Shown in pieces: positions 1 to 9,109 of a stretch of 64,000 nt of DNA. Source of the DNA: an uncultured Bacteroidales bacterium (GTDB lineage: Bacteria; Bacteroidota; Bacteroidia; Bacteroidales; Paludibacteraceae); the NCBI GenBank assembly GCA_934667275.1, contig CAKULK010000006.1, forward strand, positions 62,001-126,000. The letters run 5' to 3'. Position 1 is the first letter of the stretch, and each line of letters starts with the position of its first letter. The notes below the pieces were generated by a model. It was not told where the DNA came from. It searched no databases and saw nothing but the letters and a program-made list of their open reading frames with translations. The position numbers and the translations under genes are program-made.

Positions 1-378
1 GCGATGCTCGTCCACCGTGCCCGAGGCGATGGCATCCATCATCTCGTCCAAGGTGCCGTACGTGCCGGGGAGGCAGACAATGCAGTCCGACAATTCTTTC
101 ATCTTGTCCTTGCGGTTGTTCATCGTCTCAACGAAGTATAGTTCGTCGCAGTTGTCGGCTTGCCTGTGGGCTTCAACAATACGGCGCGGGATAACACCCA
201 ACACCATGGCACCGTGCGCCTTGGCAGCATCGCTGACGCGCGTCATGATGCCCCCCGTGGCTCCGCCGTACACCAACGTATGCCCCGCCTCGGCAATCCA
301 CTTGCCGAGCGCATCGCCCAAAGCCAGATAGTCCTCGGGTATCTTGTCCTTTGCGCTACAATAGACGGCGATATTCAT
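1..378 (-). CDS. LOG-family (TIGR00730-type) Rossmann protein, 3' end outside the window
   Basis: The first 126 codons are present and the rest lies beyond base 1. The protein starts MNIAVYCSAKD and carries the nucleotide-binding stretch GGATGGIM near residue 40 and PGTYGTLDE near residue 105. These are the two signatures of the LOG/lysine-decarboxylase-like family, whose characterised members release cytokinin-like bases or hydrolyse nucleotide monophosphates. The usual form of the second motif is PGGxGTxxE, so a Thr replaces a normally conserved Gly. The ATG shares one base with the gyrB stop codon (TAATG), so the two are probably translationally coupled. The physiological substrate cannot be told from sequence. 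Confidence 0.85.
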   Translation of the reverse strand, partial: MNIAVYCSAKDKIPEDYLALGDALGKWIAEAGHTLVYGGATGGIMTRVSDAAKAHGAMVLGVIPRRIVEAHRQADNCDELYFVETMNNRKDKMKELSDCIVCLPGTYGTLDEMMDAIASGTVDEHR

Positions 379-2423
379 TAGGCGTCAATCTTTGCGTAGG
401 TGGCGTTCTCTTCAATAAACTCGCGGCGCGGGGCAACATCGTCGCCCATCAGCATCGCGATAGTGTGGTCAGCCTCTGCCGCATTCTCGATGGTCACCTT
501 CTTCAGCAGACGGCGTGCGGGGTCCATAGTGGTTTCCCACAACTGCTCGTCGGACATCTCACCAAGACCTTTGTATCGCTGGGTCTTAATCAGTTTCTCG
601 TCACCGCCGCCGTACTTCATAATGAAATCGTGGCGTTGCTGGTCGTTCCAGCAGTACTCCTTGTAGTTGCCCTTCGAGCACATATACAGCGGTGCCATCG
701 CAATGTAGAGGTGCCCCTGCTCAATCACCTCTTTCATGTGGCGGAAGAACAGCGTCATAATCAGCGTGGCGATATGCGCACCATCGACATCGGCATCCGC
801 CATGATGATTACTTTGTGGTAACGTATCTTGCTCAGGTTCAACGCCTTGGGGTCGTCTTCTGTGCCGAAAGTGATACCGAGTGCGGTGAAGATATTGCGC
901 ACCTCCTCGCTCTCGAACACCTTGTGCTCCATGGCTTTTTCCACATTCAGAATCTTACCGCGCAAAGGCAGAATGGCCTGGTGCTTGCGGTCGCGTCCGG
1001 TCTTTGCGGTACCGCCTGCGGAGTCTCCCTCGACGAGGAACAACTCACATTCGGCAGGGTCTTTGCTCTCGCAGTCAGCCAGTTTGCCGGGCAACCCGCC
1101 GCCGCTGAGGGGCGACTTGCGCAGTACGCTCTGGCGGGCGTTGCGGGCAGCGATACGTGCCTGTGCAGCCAGTATCACCTTCTCCACAATCTTCTTGGCG
1201 TCATCGGGGTGCTCCTCCAGATAGTTCGTCAGTGCCTCGCTCACGGCAGCAGACACCATACCTGCCACCTCCGAGTTGCCGAGTTTGGTTTTGGTCTGTC
1301 CCTCGAACTGCGGTTCTGCCACTTTCACGGAGATAACCGCCGTCAATCCCTCACGGAAGTCGTTGGGGTCGATAGTCGAGTTGCCGTCCTTGTCCTTCAG
1401 TTTGGCTTTCTCCAGCAGTTTGCTGTCCTCGGCATACTTCTTCATTACGCGCGTGAGCGCGGCGCGGAAGCCTGCCACGTGGGTACCGCCCTCTATCGTG
1501 TTGATATTGTTCACGTACGAGTGTACATTCTCGTTGAAGTCGGTGTTGTAAATCATCGCCACCTCCACGGGGGTGCCGAACTTCTCGGTATTGAGGTGAA
1601 TAACCTCCGAGATAAGCGGCGTGCGGGTGTTGTCGATATAGCGTACAAACTCGCTCAAGCCCTTCTCCGAATAGAACACCTCACCCTTGTAGCGTTTGCC
1701 GTCTGCGGCTACCACGCCTGCCAAGTCGGCGGGCACTTCGCCTTCCGACAACGGCTTCGGCTCTGCGGTGATGGGGTGACGCTTGTCCGTCAGGGTTATC
1801 TTCACACCGGCATTCAGGTATGCCAACTCGCGCATACGGTTGGCAAGGATGTCGTATTGGTAAACGGTCTCGGTGAAGATACTGCCGTCAGGCCAGAACT
1901 GCACGAAGGTGCCCGTGCCGCGCTCGCTGCCGTAGGTGCCTATCTCGTGCACAGGGCAGATGGGCTTGCCTTTGGCGTACTCCTGCATATAGATTTTGCC
2001 GTCACGATACACCTCCACGTGCATCTTTGTCGAGAGGGCGTTCACACAACTCACACCCACACCGTGCAGACCGCCGGACACCTTATAACTGTCCTTGTTG
2101 AACTTACCACCGGCGTGCAACACGGTCATCACAACCTCCAATGCGCTCTTGTGCTCCTTCGGGTGCATATCCACGGGGATACCGCGTCCGTTATCCTGCA
2201 CCGATATCGAGTTATCCTCGTTAATAGTAACTTCTATATGGTTGCAAAAGCCTGCCAACGCCTCATCAATTGAGTTGTCCACCACCTCATATACCAGGTG
2301 GTGCAGACCCTTCTGCGAGATGTCGCCGATATACATCGCAGGGCGTTTGCGTACTGCCTCCAGACCCTCCAGCACTTGAATGCTCGAGCCGTCATACTTC
2401 TCTTGTTGTTCCAAATCTTCCAT
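378..2423 (-). CDS. gyrB: DNA gyrase subunit B
   Basis: A 681-residue type IIA topoisomerase B subunit, the ATPase half of gyrase that introduces negative supercoils. The GHKL ATPase region is at the N-terminus (VVDNSIDEALAG near residue 50, GRGIPVD near 80, GGLHGVGVSCVNALS near 117). The Toprim domain shows EGDSAGG near 463, PLRGKILNVEKA near 490 and the metal-binding DADVDGAHI near 542. The C-terminal RYKGLGEM segment is intact. Length and the ending DDVAPRREFIEENA fit Bacteroidetes GyrB rather than ParE. It is first in a transcript that continues into the LOG-family gene. Confidence 0.97.
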   Translation of the reverse strand: MEDLEQQEKYDGSSIQVLEGLEAVRKRPAMYIGDISQKGLHHLVYEVVDNSIDEALAGFCNHIEVTINEDNSISVQDNGRGIPVDMHPKEHKSALEVVMTVLHAGGKFNKDSYKVSGGLHGVGVSCVNALSTKMHVEVYRDGKIYMQEYAKGKPICPVHEIGTYGSERGTGTFVQFWPDGSIFTETVYQYDILANRMRELAYLNAGVKITLTDKRHPITAEPKPLSEGEVPADLAGVVAADGKRYKGEVFYSEKGLSEFVRYIDNTRTPLISEVIHLNTEKFGTPVEVAMIYNTDFNENVHSYVNNINTIEGGTHVAGFRAALTRVMKKYAEDSKLLEKAKLKDKDGNSTIDPNDFREGLTAVISVKVAEPQFEGQTKTKLGNSEVAGMVSAAVSEALTNYLEEHPDDAKKIVEKVILAAQARIAARNARQSVLRKSPLSGGGLPGKLADCESKDPAECELFLVEGDSAGGTAKTGRDRKHQAILPLRGKILNVEKAMEHKVFESEEVRNIFTALGITFGTEDDPKALNLSKIRYHKVIIMADADVDGAHIATLIMTLFFRHMKEVIEQGHLYIAMAPLYMCSKGNYKEYCWNDQQRHDFIMKYGGGDEKLIKTQRYKGLGEMSDEQLWETTMDPARRLLKKVTIENAAEADHTIAMLMGDDVAPRREFIEENATYAKIDA

Positions 2424-2458
2424 TATGTCTGTCTTGTATTTTTCTTTTTTGTAGCCTG

Positions 2459-2490
2459 CAAAGTTACTGCTTTTTTCTCACATACACAAT
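2459..2490 (-). promoter_or_regulatory. Bacteroidetes-type promoter for gyrB
   Basis: On the minus strand the -7 box reads TAACTTTG (2459-2466). Twenty bases upstream is ATTG (2487-2490), a near match to the -33 TTTG. The box lies 36 bases before the gyrB start. Confidence 0.6.
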
Positions 2491-2566
2491 ACCCCTCCAC
2501 GTTTTTCCGGCAAAGTACGCTTAAATCAAACAGAAATGCCCTCTATGAGCATTTCCGTTTTTCTTA

Positions 2567-3772
2567 TCACTCCACCTGAAGCACCAGACCTTTCAAATAC
2601 TCACCCTCCGGATGATATATATTGATGGGATGATCCTGTGGCTGATGCAACTGATGCAGGATTCTCACACGCCGCCCCACTTGTGCCGCCGCAGAGAATA
2701 CCGCCAAACGGAACATTTCTTTGTCAATCGCCTGCGAACACGAAAACGTGAAAATTATCCCTCCGGGCTTAATACATTCTATCGCCTTGGCATTCAATCG
2801 TTTATACCCTCGCAACGCATTCTTTATCGCATCGCGGTGTTTAGCAAATGCCGGCGGATCAAGCACAATCAAATCATACTTGTCACGTATATCTGCCATA
2901 AACTCAAACGCTTCGCATGCATGTGCCTTATGAGGGGCCCCCGTTGGGAAATTGCGCGCCACATTACGATTTACCAACTCCACGGCCTTTTCGCTGACAT
3001 CCACCGAATCCACCCAATGCGCTCCACCCCGCAGGGCATACACAGAAAAACCGCCCGTATAGCAAAACATATTCAGCACATCACGCCCCTTGGCATAACG
3101 CTCCAACAGGGCTCTATTCTCACGCTGGTCAACAAAAAATCCCGTCTTTTGACCGCGCAACCAGTCTATCCGAAACTCTAATCCGTTTTCCAACGACCAA
3201 AAATCACCGTCTAAATCGGACTTTTTTAGCAAATACCCCACCCTGTCACCCTCTATTTGAGCCTTAAACGGCAACGTATCGTCCGACTTGTAATAAACAT
3301 TCACCACCTCTGGCACTTCTGCCTTTATCGCCTCTGCAATCGCATTCCTGCTCACGTGCATGCCGATGGAATGGGCCTGAACTACGGCTGTATTCGCGTA
3401 CACATCCACCACCAATCCAGGCAAAAAATCCCCTTCTCCATGAATCAGACGATACGTGTTATTCACCTTTGAGATAAGCCCCAAATCCCGACGCATCCGA
3501 TAAGCCGCCCCGATGCGTTCTTTCCAAAAATCCGGAGACAATCCACCCGTGCCAAACGCCAAAATTCGCACGGCTATCGAACCTATCTGATAGTGTCCGA
3601 CTCCCAGAATTTTCCCGTTGAAATCAACCACTTGTACCAATTCCCCTTCTTGCGGGGCATCATGCGGATAGTCTTTGTCCAATTGAATGGAATCAATCGC
3701 TCCCGAGAACACCCACGGATGGAAACGGAGTAGCGACTCTTCTTTATGCGGCTTCAGTCTGATAGTAGTCAT
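2567..3772 (-). CDS. rlmI: Class I SAM-dependent rRNA methyltransferase, RlmI-like
   Basis: A 401-residue protein in the COG1092 family, whose E. coli member RlmI makes m5C1962 in 23S rRNA. An N-terminal PUA-like domain (residues about 1-80, with HPWVFSGAID) precedes the methyltransferase fold. The central part has KTGFFVDQRENRALLE, the SAM-binding VLNMFCYTGGFSVYAL, and the catalytic VLDPPAFAKHR near residue 303. Length is normal. The start codon overlaps the stop of the upstream exonuclease by 4 bases (ATGA), so it is the last gene of a three-gene operon. The exact target base is inferred from the family. Confidence 0.9.
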   Translation of the reverse strand: MTTIRLKPHKEESLLRFHPWVFSGAIDSIQLDKDYPHDAPQEGELVQVVDFNGKILGVGHYQIGSIAVRILAFGTGGLSPDFWKERIGAAYRMRRDLGLISKVNNTYRLIHGEGDFLPGLVVDVYANTAVVQAHSIGMHVSRNAIAEAIKAEVPEVVNVYYKSDDTLPFKAQIEGDRVGYLLKKSDLDGDFWSLENGLEFRIDWLRGQKTGFFVDQRENRALLERYAKGRDVLNMFCYTGGFSVYALRGGAHWVDSVDVSEKAVELVNRNVARNFPTGAPHKAHACEAFEFMADIRDKYDLIVLDPPAFAKHRDAIKNALRGYKRLNAKAIECIKPGGIIFTFSCSQAIDKEMFRLAVFSAAAQVGRRVRILHQLHQPQDHPINIYHPEGEYLKGLVLQVE

Positions 3773-4470
3773 TGTTGTGCCTGTTTTTGTCGTTGTGCCA
3801 GCACCTCTTGCTGGTGCTGCTGTTGCGCCTCCAAATCGGCTCTGCGGATGGCTTCCGCCTCAGCCTTTTTCAGCGGTTCTGTTTGCATCAAGTCTTTGTA
3901 TATCAACAGTGTAGCCCATGCATCTGTAGATGCATAGCGCGCTTGGTCCGGAGTCAGATGGCTGTTCTCCCAATTCGTCAACTGCTGCGACTTCGAGATA
4001 CGCTGCCCGTAGATGATGCCGAACGCTTTCTGCAACCCCAACTCCAGAATGCCGTATTTCCACATCATCGACTGAACATCAATGCAGTTGGCCGGCGTAA
4101 AATTGCGTCTTCTTCGCAGACCGTTCAAATCGTCCTTAAAGGCCAATCCCACCTTGCGGATGTCTGGATTCGAGAAAATAGCAGCCAGCTCCTGCGGCAT
4201 GCCCACATGCGTCAAACGAAACAGATAGCAGCGCTCTTCTGTGGCAATCTGCACCAACGCCGTCGGATAATGCACGCCTCTTGTAAACGAAGGGCGCGCC
4301 TCCGTATCCACTCCCAACACCGTCTGACGCTGCAAATACTCGATGGAATCGGCGATTTTTGCAGGTTCATCCACCACTATCACCTCGCCGCCGAACTGCA
4401 CCAAAGGCATTCCTTGCAACGCCTCCTTCGTGATGCGATGGGCATAACTATTGGGCTTCAACTCACTCAT
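3769..4470 (-). CDS. 3'-5' exonuclease domain protein (RNase D/DnaQ superfamily)
   Basis: A 233-residue protein built on a DEDD exonuclease fold. Motif I is visible as VLGVDTEARPSF (residues 51-62, Asp and Glu metal ligands). Motif II is probably the Asp pair in GLAFKDDLNGLRR, and motif III is YASTDAWATLLIYKDL. A C-terminal Gln/Ala/Glu-rich helix follows. There is no HRDC domain, unlike full-length RNase D, which suits the short stand-alone Bacteroidetes form. It overlaps the RlmI-like gene by 4 bases and the upstream DUF5063-like gene by 8. Substrate (tRNA, other RNA or DNA) is not resolved. Confidence 0.85.
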   Translation of the reverse strand: MSELKPNSYAHRITKEALQGMPLVQFGGEVIVVDEPAKIADSIEYLQRQTVLGVDTEARPSFTRGVHYPTALVQIATEERCYLFRLTHVGMPQELAAIFSNPDIRKVGLAFKDDLNGLRRRRNFTPANCIDVQSMMWKYGILELGLQKAFGIIYGQRISKSQQLTNWENSHLTPDQARYASTDAWATLLIYKDLMQTEPLKKAEAEAIRRADLEAQQQHQQEVLAQRQKQAQQ

Positions 4471-4987
4471 CTTGCGACAAAGATAAGGCGTGCAACGGAC
4501 GCATCACATTCAACAATTTCTGTCCCCAATGCTGGTCAAAAGCCTCCAAACAAGCCAACACAGCATCATTCATCACGCGCTCGTCCGCAGTTTGATAATT
4601 AAATGCCAAGTCTTTCATTTCTTGATAAATATCCGCCAAATCTTCTGATATATAAGCAGTTATCGGCTCATCTGAATAACGCATATCCTCCAAATACACC
4701 TCTAAATAAGCATCATCGCTCCCCAACAAATCTTTCACCGTCTGCTGAACGCGGTCATAGTCATCTTCCGTCACAAACTGCTGCGGATAACCGTCCAACT
4801 CTTGTTCGGGCTTCGCCAACATACGTGTCTTCAAGTACAAAAGCGGCAGAATACACAAGATTTTATCGATGAAATCATGCTTTTCTCGCTCTCCCGCATG
4901 CTCCATAAACAGGCAAAACTGAGCCGCAACGGTCACAAACTCAATCGTTGCATCTTGATATACATAGTGTGTGTGTTCACTTGCCAT
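4463..4987 (-). CDS. DUF5063-like protein
   Basis: A 174-residue, acidic, mostly helical cytoplasmic protein with no signal peptide or membrane segment. Features include FCLFMEHAGEREKHDFIDKILCILPLLYLK near the N-terminus and an acidic middle (TEDDYDRVQQTVKDLLGSDDAYLEVYLED). I assign it to the DUF5063 group because small proteins of this kind sit directly before the same exonuclease in Bacteroidales. The function is unknown. It is first in the operon with the exonuclease and the RlmI-like methyltransferase, which suggests an RNA-related role. Confidence 0.65.
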   Translation of the reverse strand: MASEHTHYVYQDATIEFVTVAAQFCLFMEHAGEREKHDFIDKILCILPLLYLKTRMLAKPEQELDGYPQQFVTEDDYDRVQQTVKDLLGSDDAYLEVYLEDMRYSDEPITAYISEDLADIYQEMKDLAFNYQTADERVMNDAVLACLEAFDQHWGQKLLNVMRPLHALSLSQDE

Positions 4988-5124
4988 AACTCACTCCTTA
5001 CTCATTTTATTGTCGTCTCTTTATTTGTTTTATCTTGCTGTTTGCATCCGCCTCTCCATCAAATTCCGTCCCCATTGCGCCACTGTTTCAACATTAACCT
5101 CCTCACAAAAAGGCAAAACTGCTG

Positions 5125-5156
5125 CAAAGGTACTAAAAAAATCGCCTTTTTGCAAG
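5125..5156 (-). promoter_or_regulatory. Promoter of the DUF5063-exonuclease-rlmI operon
   Basis: The minus strand reads CTTG (5153-5156), 20 bases, TACCTTTG (5125-5132). The rest of the 371-base gap 4988-5358 holds only the divergent galK promoter. Confidence 0.65.
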
Positions 5157-5274
5157 AATAGTCACATAATTTTCCACTATCCCATCGTGGCCAACTACGG
5201 TAGATACACGGTAGATAACAGCGACATTGCCGCGAGCATGCTATGACCATTTTGCAGCACAACAGAAGTGGAAA

Positions 5275-5306
5275 TTTGCAAATTTGGTATAAAAATAGTA
5301 TCTTTG
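5275..5306 (+). promoter_or_regulatory. Promoter of the galK-galM-miaB operon
   Basis: TTTG (5275-5278), a 20-base spacer, then TATCTTTG (5299-5306): an exact match to the Bacteroidetes consensus, 52 bases before the galK start. Confidence 0.75.
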
Positions 5307-5358
5307 CAGGCATAAAAAATCAAGGATATAGAATATAACTAATAAAATCCACACAGAT

Positions 5359-6540
5359 ATGAAATTGGAAGAATTGAAAGAGGCGTTTCTGCAGGTGTAT
5401 CAGCAAGAAGCGGAACAAGTATTTTTTGCACCAGGGCGTGTAAACCTTATCGGTGAGCACACCGACTATAACGGAGGATTTGTATTCCCCTGTGCACTGA
5501 GTTTCGGTACATTCCTGCTTGTCGCCCCCAACAAGGACAACAAGATGCGGTTTGCATCACTAAACATGAAAACTGCGGACGGTCAACTGCCTGTCACTGA
5601 GGTTAAAACAAACGCTCTCACCACACCGCTGCCCGACAATGCTTGGGTGAACTACCCGTTGGGCTGTATCGCGCAGTTTGTAAAACGCGGTATCGCCATT
5701 CCTGAGGGGTATGACATGCTGTTTGGGGGCGATGTACCTGCGGGTGCGGGCTTGAGTAGCAGTGCTGCCATTGAGGTGGTGACGGCATTCGCGATGAACG
5801 AGTTGCTCCACACGGGGTACGACCGCACCGAGTTGGCAAAGATAGGGCAACTGTCCGAACATGAATTTGCAGGTGTGAACTGCGGCATTATGGACCAGTT
5901 CGCATCGGCACAGGGCAAGAAAGACCATGCTATCTTCCTGAATTGCGACACGTTGGAGTTCGAGTTGGTGCCCGTCAAACTGGACGGTATCAAGGTGGTT
6001 ATCAGCAATACGCACTCGCCCCACAAGTTGGACTCGGGTGCCTACAATGCCCGCGTGGCACAATGCCATGAGGCGGTGGATATGATTAACAAGGTGCGCC
6101 CTATCAAGTGTTTGGCAGAACTGAACAGAGAGGCTTTTGACGAGGTCAAGAGTGCCATCACGGACACAACGGCATTGCGTCGTGCGCGCCACGTAGTAGG
6201 TGAGGTACAGCGTACAAGAGACGCCGTAGAAGCCCTGCAAAAAGGTGATATACAGACCTTTGGCAAACTGATGAACGCCAGCCATGTATCATTGCGTGAC
6301 GACTATGAGGTTACAGGTCCCGAGTTGGACGCTTTGGCAGAGGCGGCATGGCAGGTGGACGGCGTAATTGGCAGCCGTATGACCGGCGGCGGATTCGGCG
6401 GTTGTACAGTATCATTGGTGCACGAAGAGGCTATCCCCGCTTTCATCGAACAAGTGGGCAAAGCATACACCGAGAAGACAGGACTTCATGCAGACTTCTA
6501 CATCGCGCAGATTGGAGACGGAGCACACCGAATTGGTTAA
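5359..6540 (+). CDS. galK: Galactokinase
   Basis: A 393-residue GHMP-family kinase that phosphorylates alpha-D-galactose to galactose 1-phosphate, the first committed step of the Leloir pathway. The galactokinase signature GRVNLIGEHTDYNGG is at residues 26-40. The ATP-binding GAGLSSSAA is near 130, CGIMDQFASA near 175 holds the catalytic Asp, and GGGFGGCTVSL is near 343. Length is typical. It is first in an operon with galM 20 bases downstream. No galT or sugar transporter is next to it, unlike many galactose clusters. Confidence 0.96.
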   Translation: MKLEELKEAFLQVYQQEAEQVFFAPGRVNLIGEHTDYNGGFVFPCALSFGTFLLVAPNKDNKMRFASLNMKTADGQLPVTEVKTNALTTPLPDNAWVNYPLGCIAQFVKRGIAIPEGYDMLFGGDVPAGAGLSSSAAIEVVTAFAMNELLHTGYDRTELAKIGQLSEHEFAGVNCGIMDQFASAQGKKDHAIFLNCDTLEFELVPVKLDGIKVVISNTHSPHKLDSGAYNARVAQCHEAVDMINKVRPIKCLAELNREAFDEVKSAITDTTALRRARHVVGEVQRTRDAVEALQKGDIQTFGKLMNASHVSLRDDYEVTGPELDALAEAAWQVDGVIGSRMTGGGFGGCTVSLVHEEAIPAFIEQVGKAYTEKTGLHADFYIAQIGDGAHRIG

Positions 6541-6570
6541 TAAGTAATAGTTAATAAGTAATGGTTAAGG
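6536..6570 (+). repeat. 7-bp tandem array that holds the galK stop and galM start
   Basis: Five consecutive heptamers: GTTAATA, AGTAATA, GTTAATA, AGTAATG, GTTAAGG. The galK stop TAA (6538-6540) is in the first unit and the galM ATG (6561-6563) ends the fourth. The same units occur at 26182-26202. Confidence 0.85.
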
Positions 6571-7595
6571 CGGAGAGTTTCAACAAGCGTGTCGGCACCA
6601 AACGTATCGGGCTGTACACTTTGCGCAATAAGAACGGGCTGTTGGCACAAATCACCAACTACGGGGCAAAGATTGTGTCACTGAATGTGCCAAACAAGGA
6701 GGGCGTGGTAAAAGATATTGTATTGGGTTTCAATACCTTGGACGAATGGATGGAGAAAGAGACCTACTTCAATGCCATCATCGGACGCTATGCCAATCGT
6801 ATCAAGGACGGGCGTTTCACATTGGACGGAACCACCTACCAACTGCCCGTAAACAACGGCACCAACTCCCTCCACGGCGGCATACACGGTTGGAACGAGA
6901 AGATTTGGGAGGTGGTGGGACAAAACGCCTACAGCATCTCGTTGCACTACCGCTGCGCGGACGGCGAAGAAGGCTATCCGGGTACGGTGGATGTATATGT
7001 AACTTATTGTCTGACACGCGATAACGCCTTGCAGCTAACCTTCGAGACGAAAACAGACAAGCCAACCATTATCGGACTGACCAACCACGCATACTTCAAC
7101 CTTGCGGGCGAGGGCAGTGGTGATGTCTGCGACCATACTTTGCAGGTGTTCGCCGACGAATACACGCCTTTGGACGACACGGCATGCCCTACGGGTGAGA
7201 TTGCCAAGGTGGACGGTACGCCCATGGATTTCCGTACTCCGCAACGTGTAGGCGACCGTATAGACGACCCGTTCTTTGCCCCCGGGCGCGGGATAGACAA
7301 CAATTTCGTAATACGCGGTGCCCTTCCACGGAATGGTGAGTTGCACCATGCGGCTGTCGTAGAAGCCGACGGGCGTCGTATGGAAGTATGGACCACCATG
7401 CCCGGACTACAAGTATATACAGGCAATTGGGTAGAAAAGAACATCGGCAAGAGCGGACACGAATACGATGTGCGCCATGCGATATGCCTTGAAGCACAGA
7501 ATTTCCCCGACAGTCCCAACCATAGCAATTTCCCCAATGCCGTCTTGCGCCCTGGAGAGGTGTATCACGAGGTAACGGAATACAGGTTCTCTTAA
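6561..7595 (+). CDS. galM: Aldose 1-epimerase (mutarotase)
   Basis: A 344-residue galactose mutarotase that interconverts beta- and alpha-D-galactose and so feeds GalK. The N-terminus has LLAQITNYGAKIVSLNVP. The active-site histidines are in GRYANRI...NNGTNSLHGG (near residues 75-105) and in LTNHAYFNLAGEG (near 172-184). The catalytic Glu is in CLEAQNFPDSPNH near 310. No signal peptide, so cytoplasmic. The start codon lies inside a 7-bp tandem array, so the first few residues (MVKA) are repeat-derived. Two bases separate its stop from miaB. Confidence 0.95.
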   Translation: MVKAESFNKRVGTKRIGLYTLRNKNGLLAQITNYGAKIVSLNVPNKEGVVKDIVLGFNTLDEWMEKETYFNAIIGRYANRIKDGRFTLDGTTYQLPVNNGTNSLHGGIHGWNEKIWEVVGQNAYSISLHYRCADGEEGYPGTVDVYVTYCLTRDNALQLTFETKTDKPTIIGLTNHAYFNLAGEGSGDVCDHTLQVFADEYTPLDDTACPTGEIAKVDGTPMDFRTPQRVGDRIDDPFFAPGRGIDNNFVIRGALPRNGELHHAAVVEADGRRMEVWTTMPGLQVYTGNWVEKNIGKSGHEYDVRHAICLEAQNFPDSPNHSNFPNAVLRPGEVYHEVTEYRFS

Positions 7596-7597
7596 GA

Positions 7598-8911
7598 ATG
7601 AAGAAGTTTTATATCGAGACTTACGGCTGCCAGATGAATGTGGCGGACAGCGAGGTGGTGGCAGCCATCATGCAAACCACGGATAGTGAGATAACCGACA
7701 ACATCGGGGATGCCGACATCGTGATACTGAACACCTGCTCCATTCGCGACAATGCCGAACAGAAAGTGCAACACCGCCTGCAGGAGTTGGGCGGCAAACG
7801 CAAACAGGGCAAGATAATAGGTGTCATCGGCTGCATGGCAGAGCGCATGGGCGATGAGTTGGTGCGCGATTACGGGGTGGATTTCGTGGCAGGTCCCGAT
7901 GCCTATATGGACATACCCAACCTGTTAGCACAATGTGAACAAGGCGAACGCGCTATCAATGTAACACTCAGCAAGACAGAGACTTATCGCGACATTATGC
8001 CTGCCCGTATCGGCAAACAAATATCGGGTTTTGTCAGCATTATGCGGGGTTGCAACAATTTCTGCTCCTACTGCGTGGTCCCCTATACCCGCGGACGGGA
8101 GCGCAGCCGCGATGTAGAGAGTATTCTCAATGAGGTACGCGACTTGTGGCAAAAGGGATACAAGGAAGTTACCCTACTCGGGCAGAATGTAAATTCCTAC
8201 CGTTTCCAGCGGGACAACGGGGAGACGGTGGACTTTGCAGACCTATTGGAGATAGTTGCCAATGCGGTACCCGAAATGCGTATCCGCTTCACCACCAGCC
8301 ACCCGAAAGATATGTCGAACAAGACTTTGGAGGCCATCGCACGCCACGACAACCTGTGCAAGTTCATTCACCTGCCTGTACAGAGCGGTTCGGACAAGAT
8401 TCTCAAACTGATGAACCGCAAATATACGCGCGAGTGGTATCTTGACCGCATTGCCGCCATACGCCGTATCCTGCCCGATGCCACCATTGGCACAGACGTC
8501 TTTTGTGGCTTCCACGACGAGACCTTGGAAGACCACGCAGAGACACTCTCGTTGATGCGGGAAGTCGGTTTTGACACCGCCTTTATGTTCAAATACAGCG
8601 AACGCCCGGGCACCTTTGCACAGAAACACCTGCCCGACAATGTCCCCGAAGAGGAGAAAGTACGCCGCTTGAACGAGATTATCGCCCTTCAAAGCCAACT
8701 CTCATTGGAGAGCAACCTCCGCGAGGTGGGTAAGACCGTGGAAGTGTTGGTAGAGGGTTTCTCCAAGCGCAGCCATGACGACATGTACGGCCGTACTTCA
8801 CAATACAAAACGGTGGTTTTTCCCCGCAATGGCAGACACATCGGCGAAATTGTGCACGTGCTTGTTAAAGAAGCATCTGCTGCAACCCTTAAAGGTGAGA
8901 TTGTGGAATAA
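7598..8911 (+). CDS. miaB: tRNA-2-methylthio-N6-dimethylallyladenosine synthase
   Basis: A 437-residue radical-SAM methylthiotransferase that adds the 2-methylthio group to i6A37 of tRNAs. The UPF0004 domain carries the three auxiliary-cluster cysteines (YGCQMN at C11, NTCSIR near 47, GCMAE near 79). The radical-SAM motif CNNFCSYC is near residue 152 and is followed by PYTRGRERSR. A C-terminal TRAM domain (EVLVEGFSKRSHDDMYGRT onward) is present. Length and motif order fit MiaB better than RimO or MtaB. It is the last gene of the galK-galM operon. The functional link to galactose genes is not obvious. Confidence 0.95.
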   Translation: MKKFYIETYGCQMNVADSEVVAAIMQTTDSEITDNIGDADIVILNTCSIRDNAEQKVQHRLQELGGKRKQGKIIGVIGCMAERMGDELVRDYGVDFVAGPDAYMDIPNLLAQCEQGERAINVTLSKTETYRDIMPARIGKQISGFVSIMRGCNNFCSYCVVPYTRGRERSRDVESILNEVRDLWQKGYKEVTLLGQNVNSYRFQRDNGETVDFADLLEIVANAVPEMRIRFTTSHPKDMSNKTLEAIARHDNLCKFIHLPVQSGSDKILKLMNRKYTREWYLDRIAAIRRILPDATIGTDVFCGFHDETLEDHAETLSLMREVGFDTAFMFKYSERPGTFAQKHLPDNVPEEEKVRRLNEIIALQSQLSLESNLREVGKTVEVLVEGFSKRSHDDMYGRTSQYKTVVFPRNGRHIGEIVHVLVKEASAATLKGEIVE

Positions 8912-8953
8912 TGCTATAGTTCAGGCGTAAAAAAGCATTTTTTAAGGGAAAAA

Positions 8954-8985
8954 TTTGCACGACACAAAAAAAAGATGTAACTTTG
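8954..8985 (+). promoter_or_regulatory. Promoter of the sORF-greA transcript
   Basis: TTTG (8954-8957), a 20-base spacer and TAACTTTG (8978-8985). It predicts a 5' leader of about 115 bases before the small ORF and about 240 before greA. Confidence 0.75.
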
Positions 8986-9022
8986 CAGTCGAAAACAATA
9001 AATTTTCATAGTTAAGGTTTAG

Positions 9023-9069
9023 GTTTAATGGCAACGAGAGGCTGGGAAGTTTCTCGTTGTTTCTTAAAC
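9023..9069 (+). promoter_or_regulatory. Long hairpin in the greA leader RNA
   Basis: GTTTAA (9023-9028) pairs with TTAAAC (9064-9069), and CAACGAGA (9032-9039) pairs with TCTCGTTG (9052-9059) around a 12-base loop. No U tract follows, so it is not a simple terminator. Confidence 0.5.
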
Positions 9070-9109
9070 TCAAAGTACTGAAACTATGAAGGTTTGAAAA
9101 CTGCTGCGT

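Noticed and set aside
351..2273. Long plus-strand reading frame of 640 codons opposite gyrB
   Set aside because: It is antisense to a clear gyrB with full motifs; its composition (His/Val/Leu-rich, no domain) is typical of a shadow frame in GC-rich third-position DNA.
2511..2518. CAAAGTAC as a second gyrB promoter
   Set aside because: Read on the minus strand it gives GTACTTTG, with the TA one base too close to TTTG, and no TTTG-like box lies 19-21 bases upstream.
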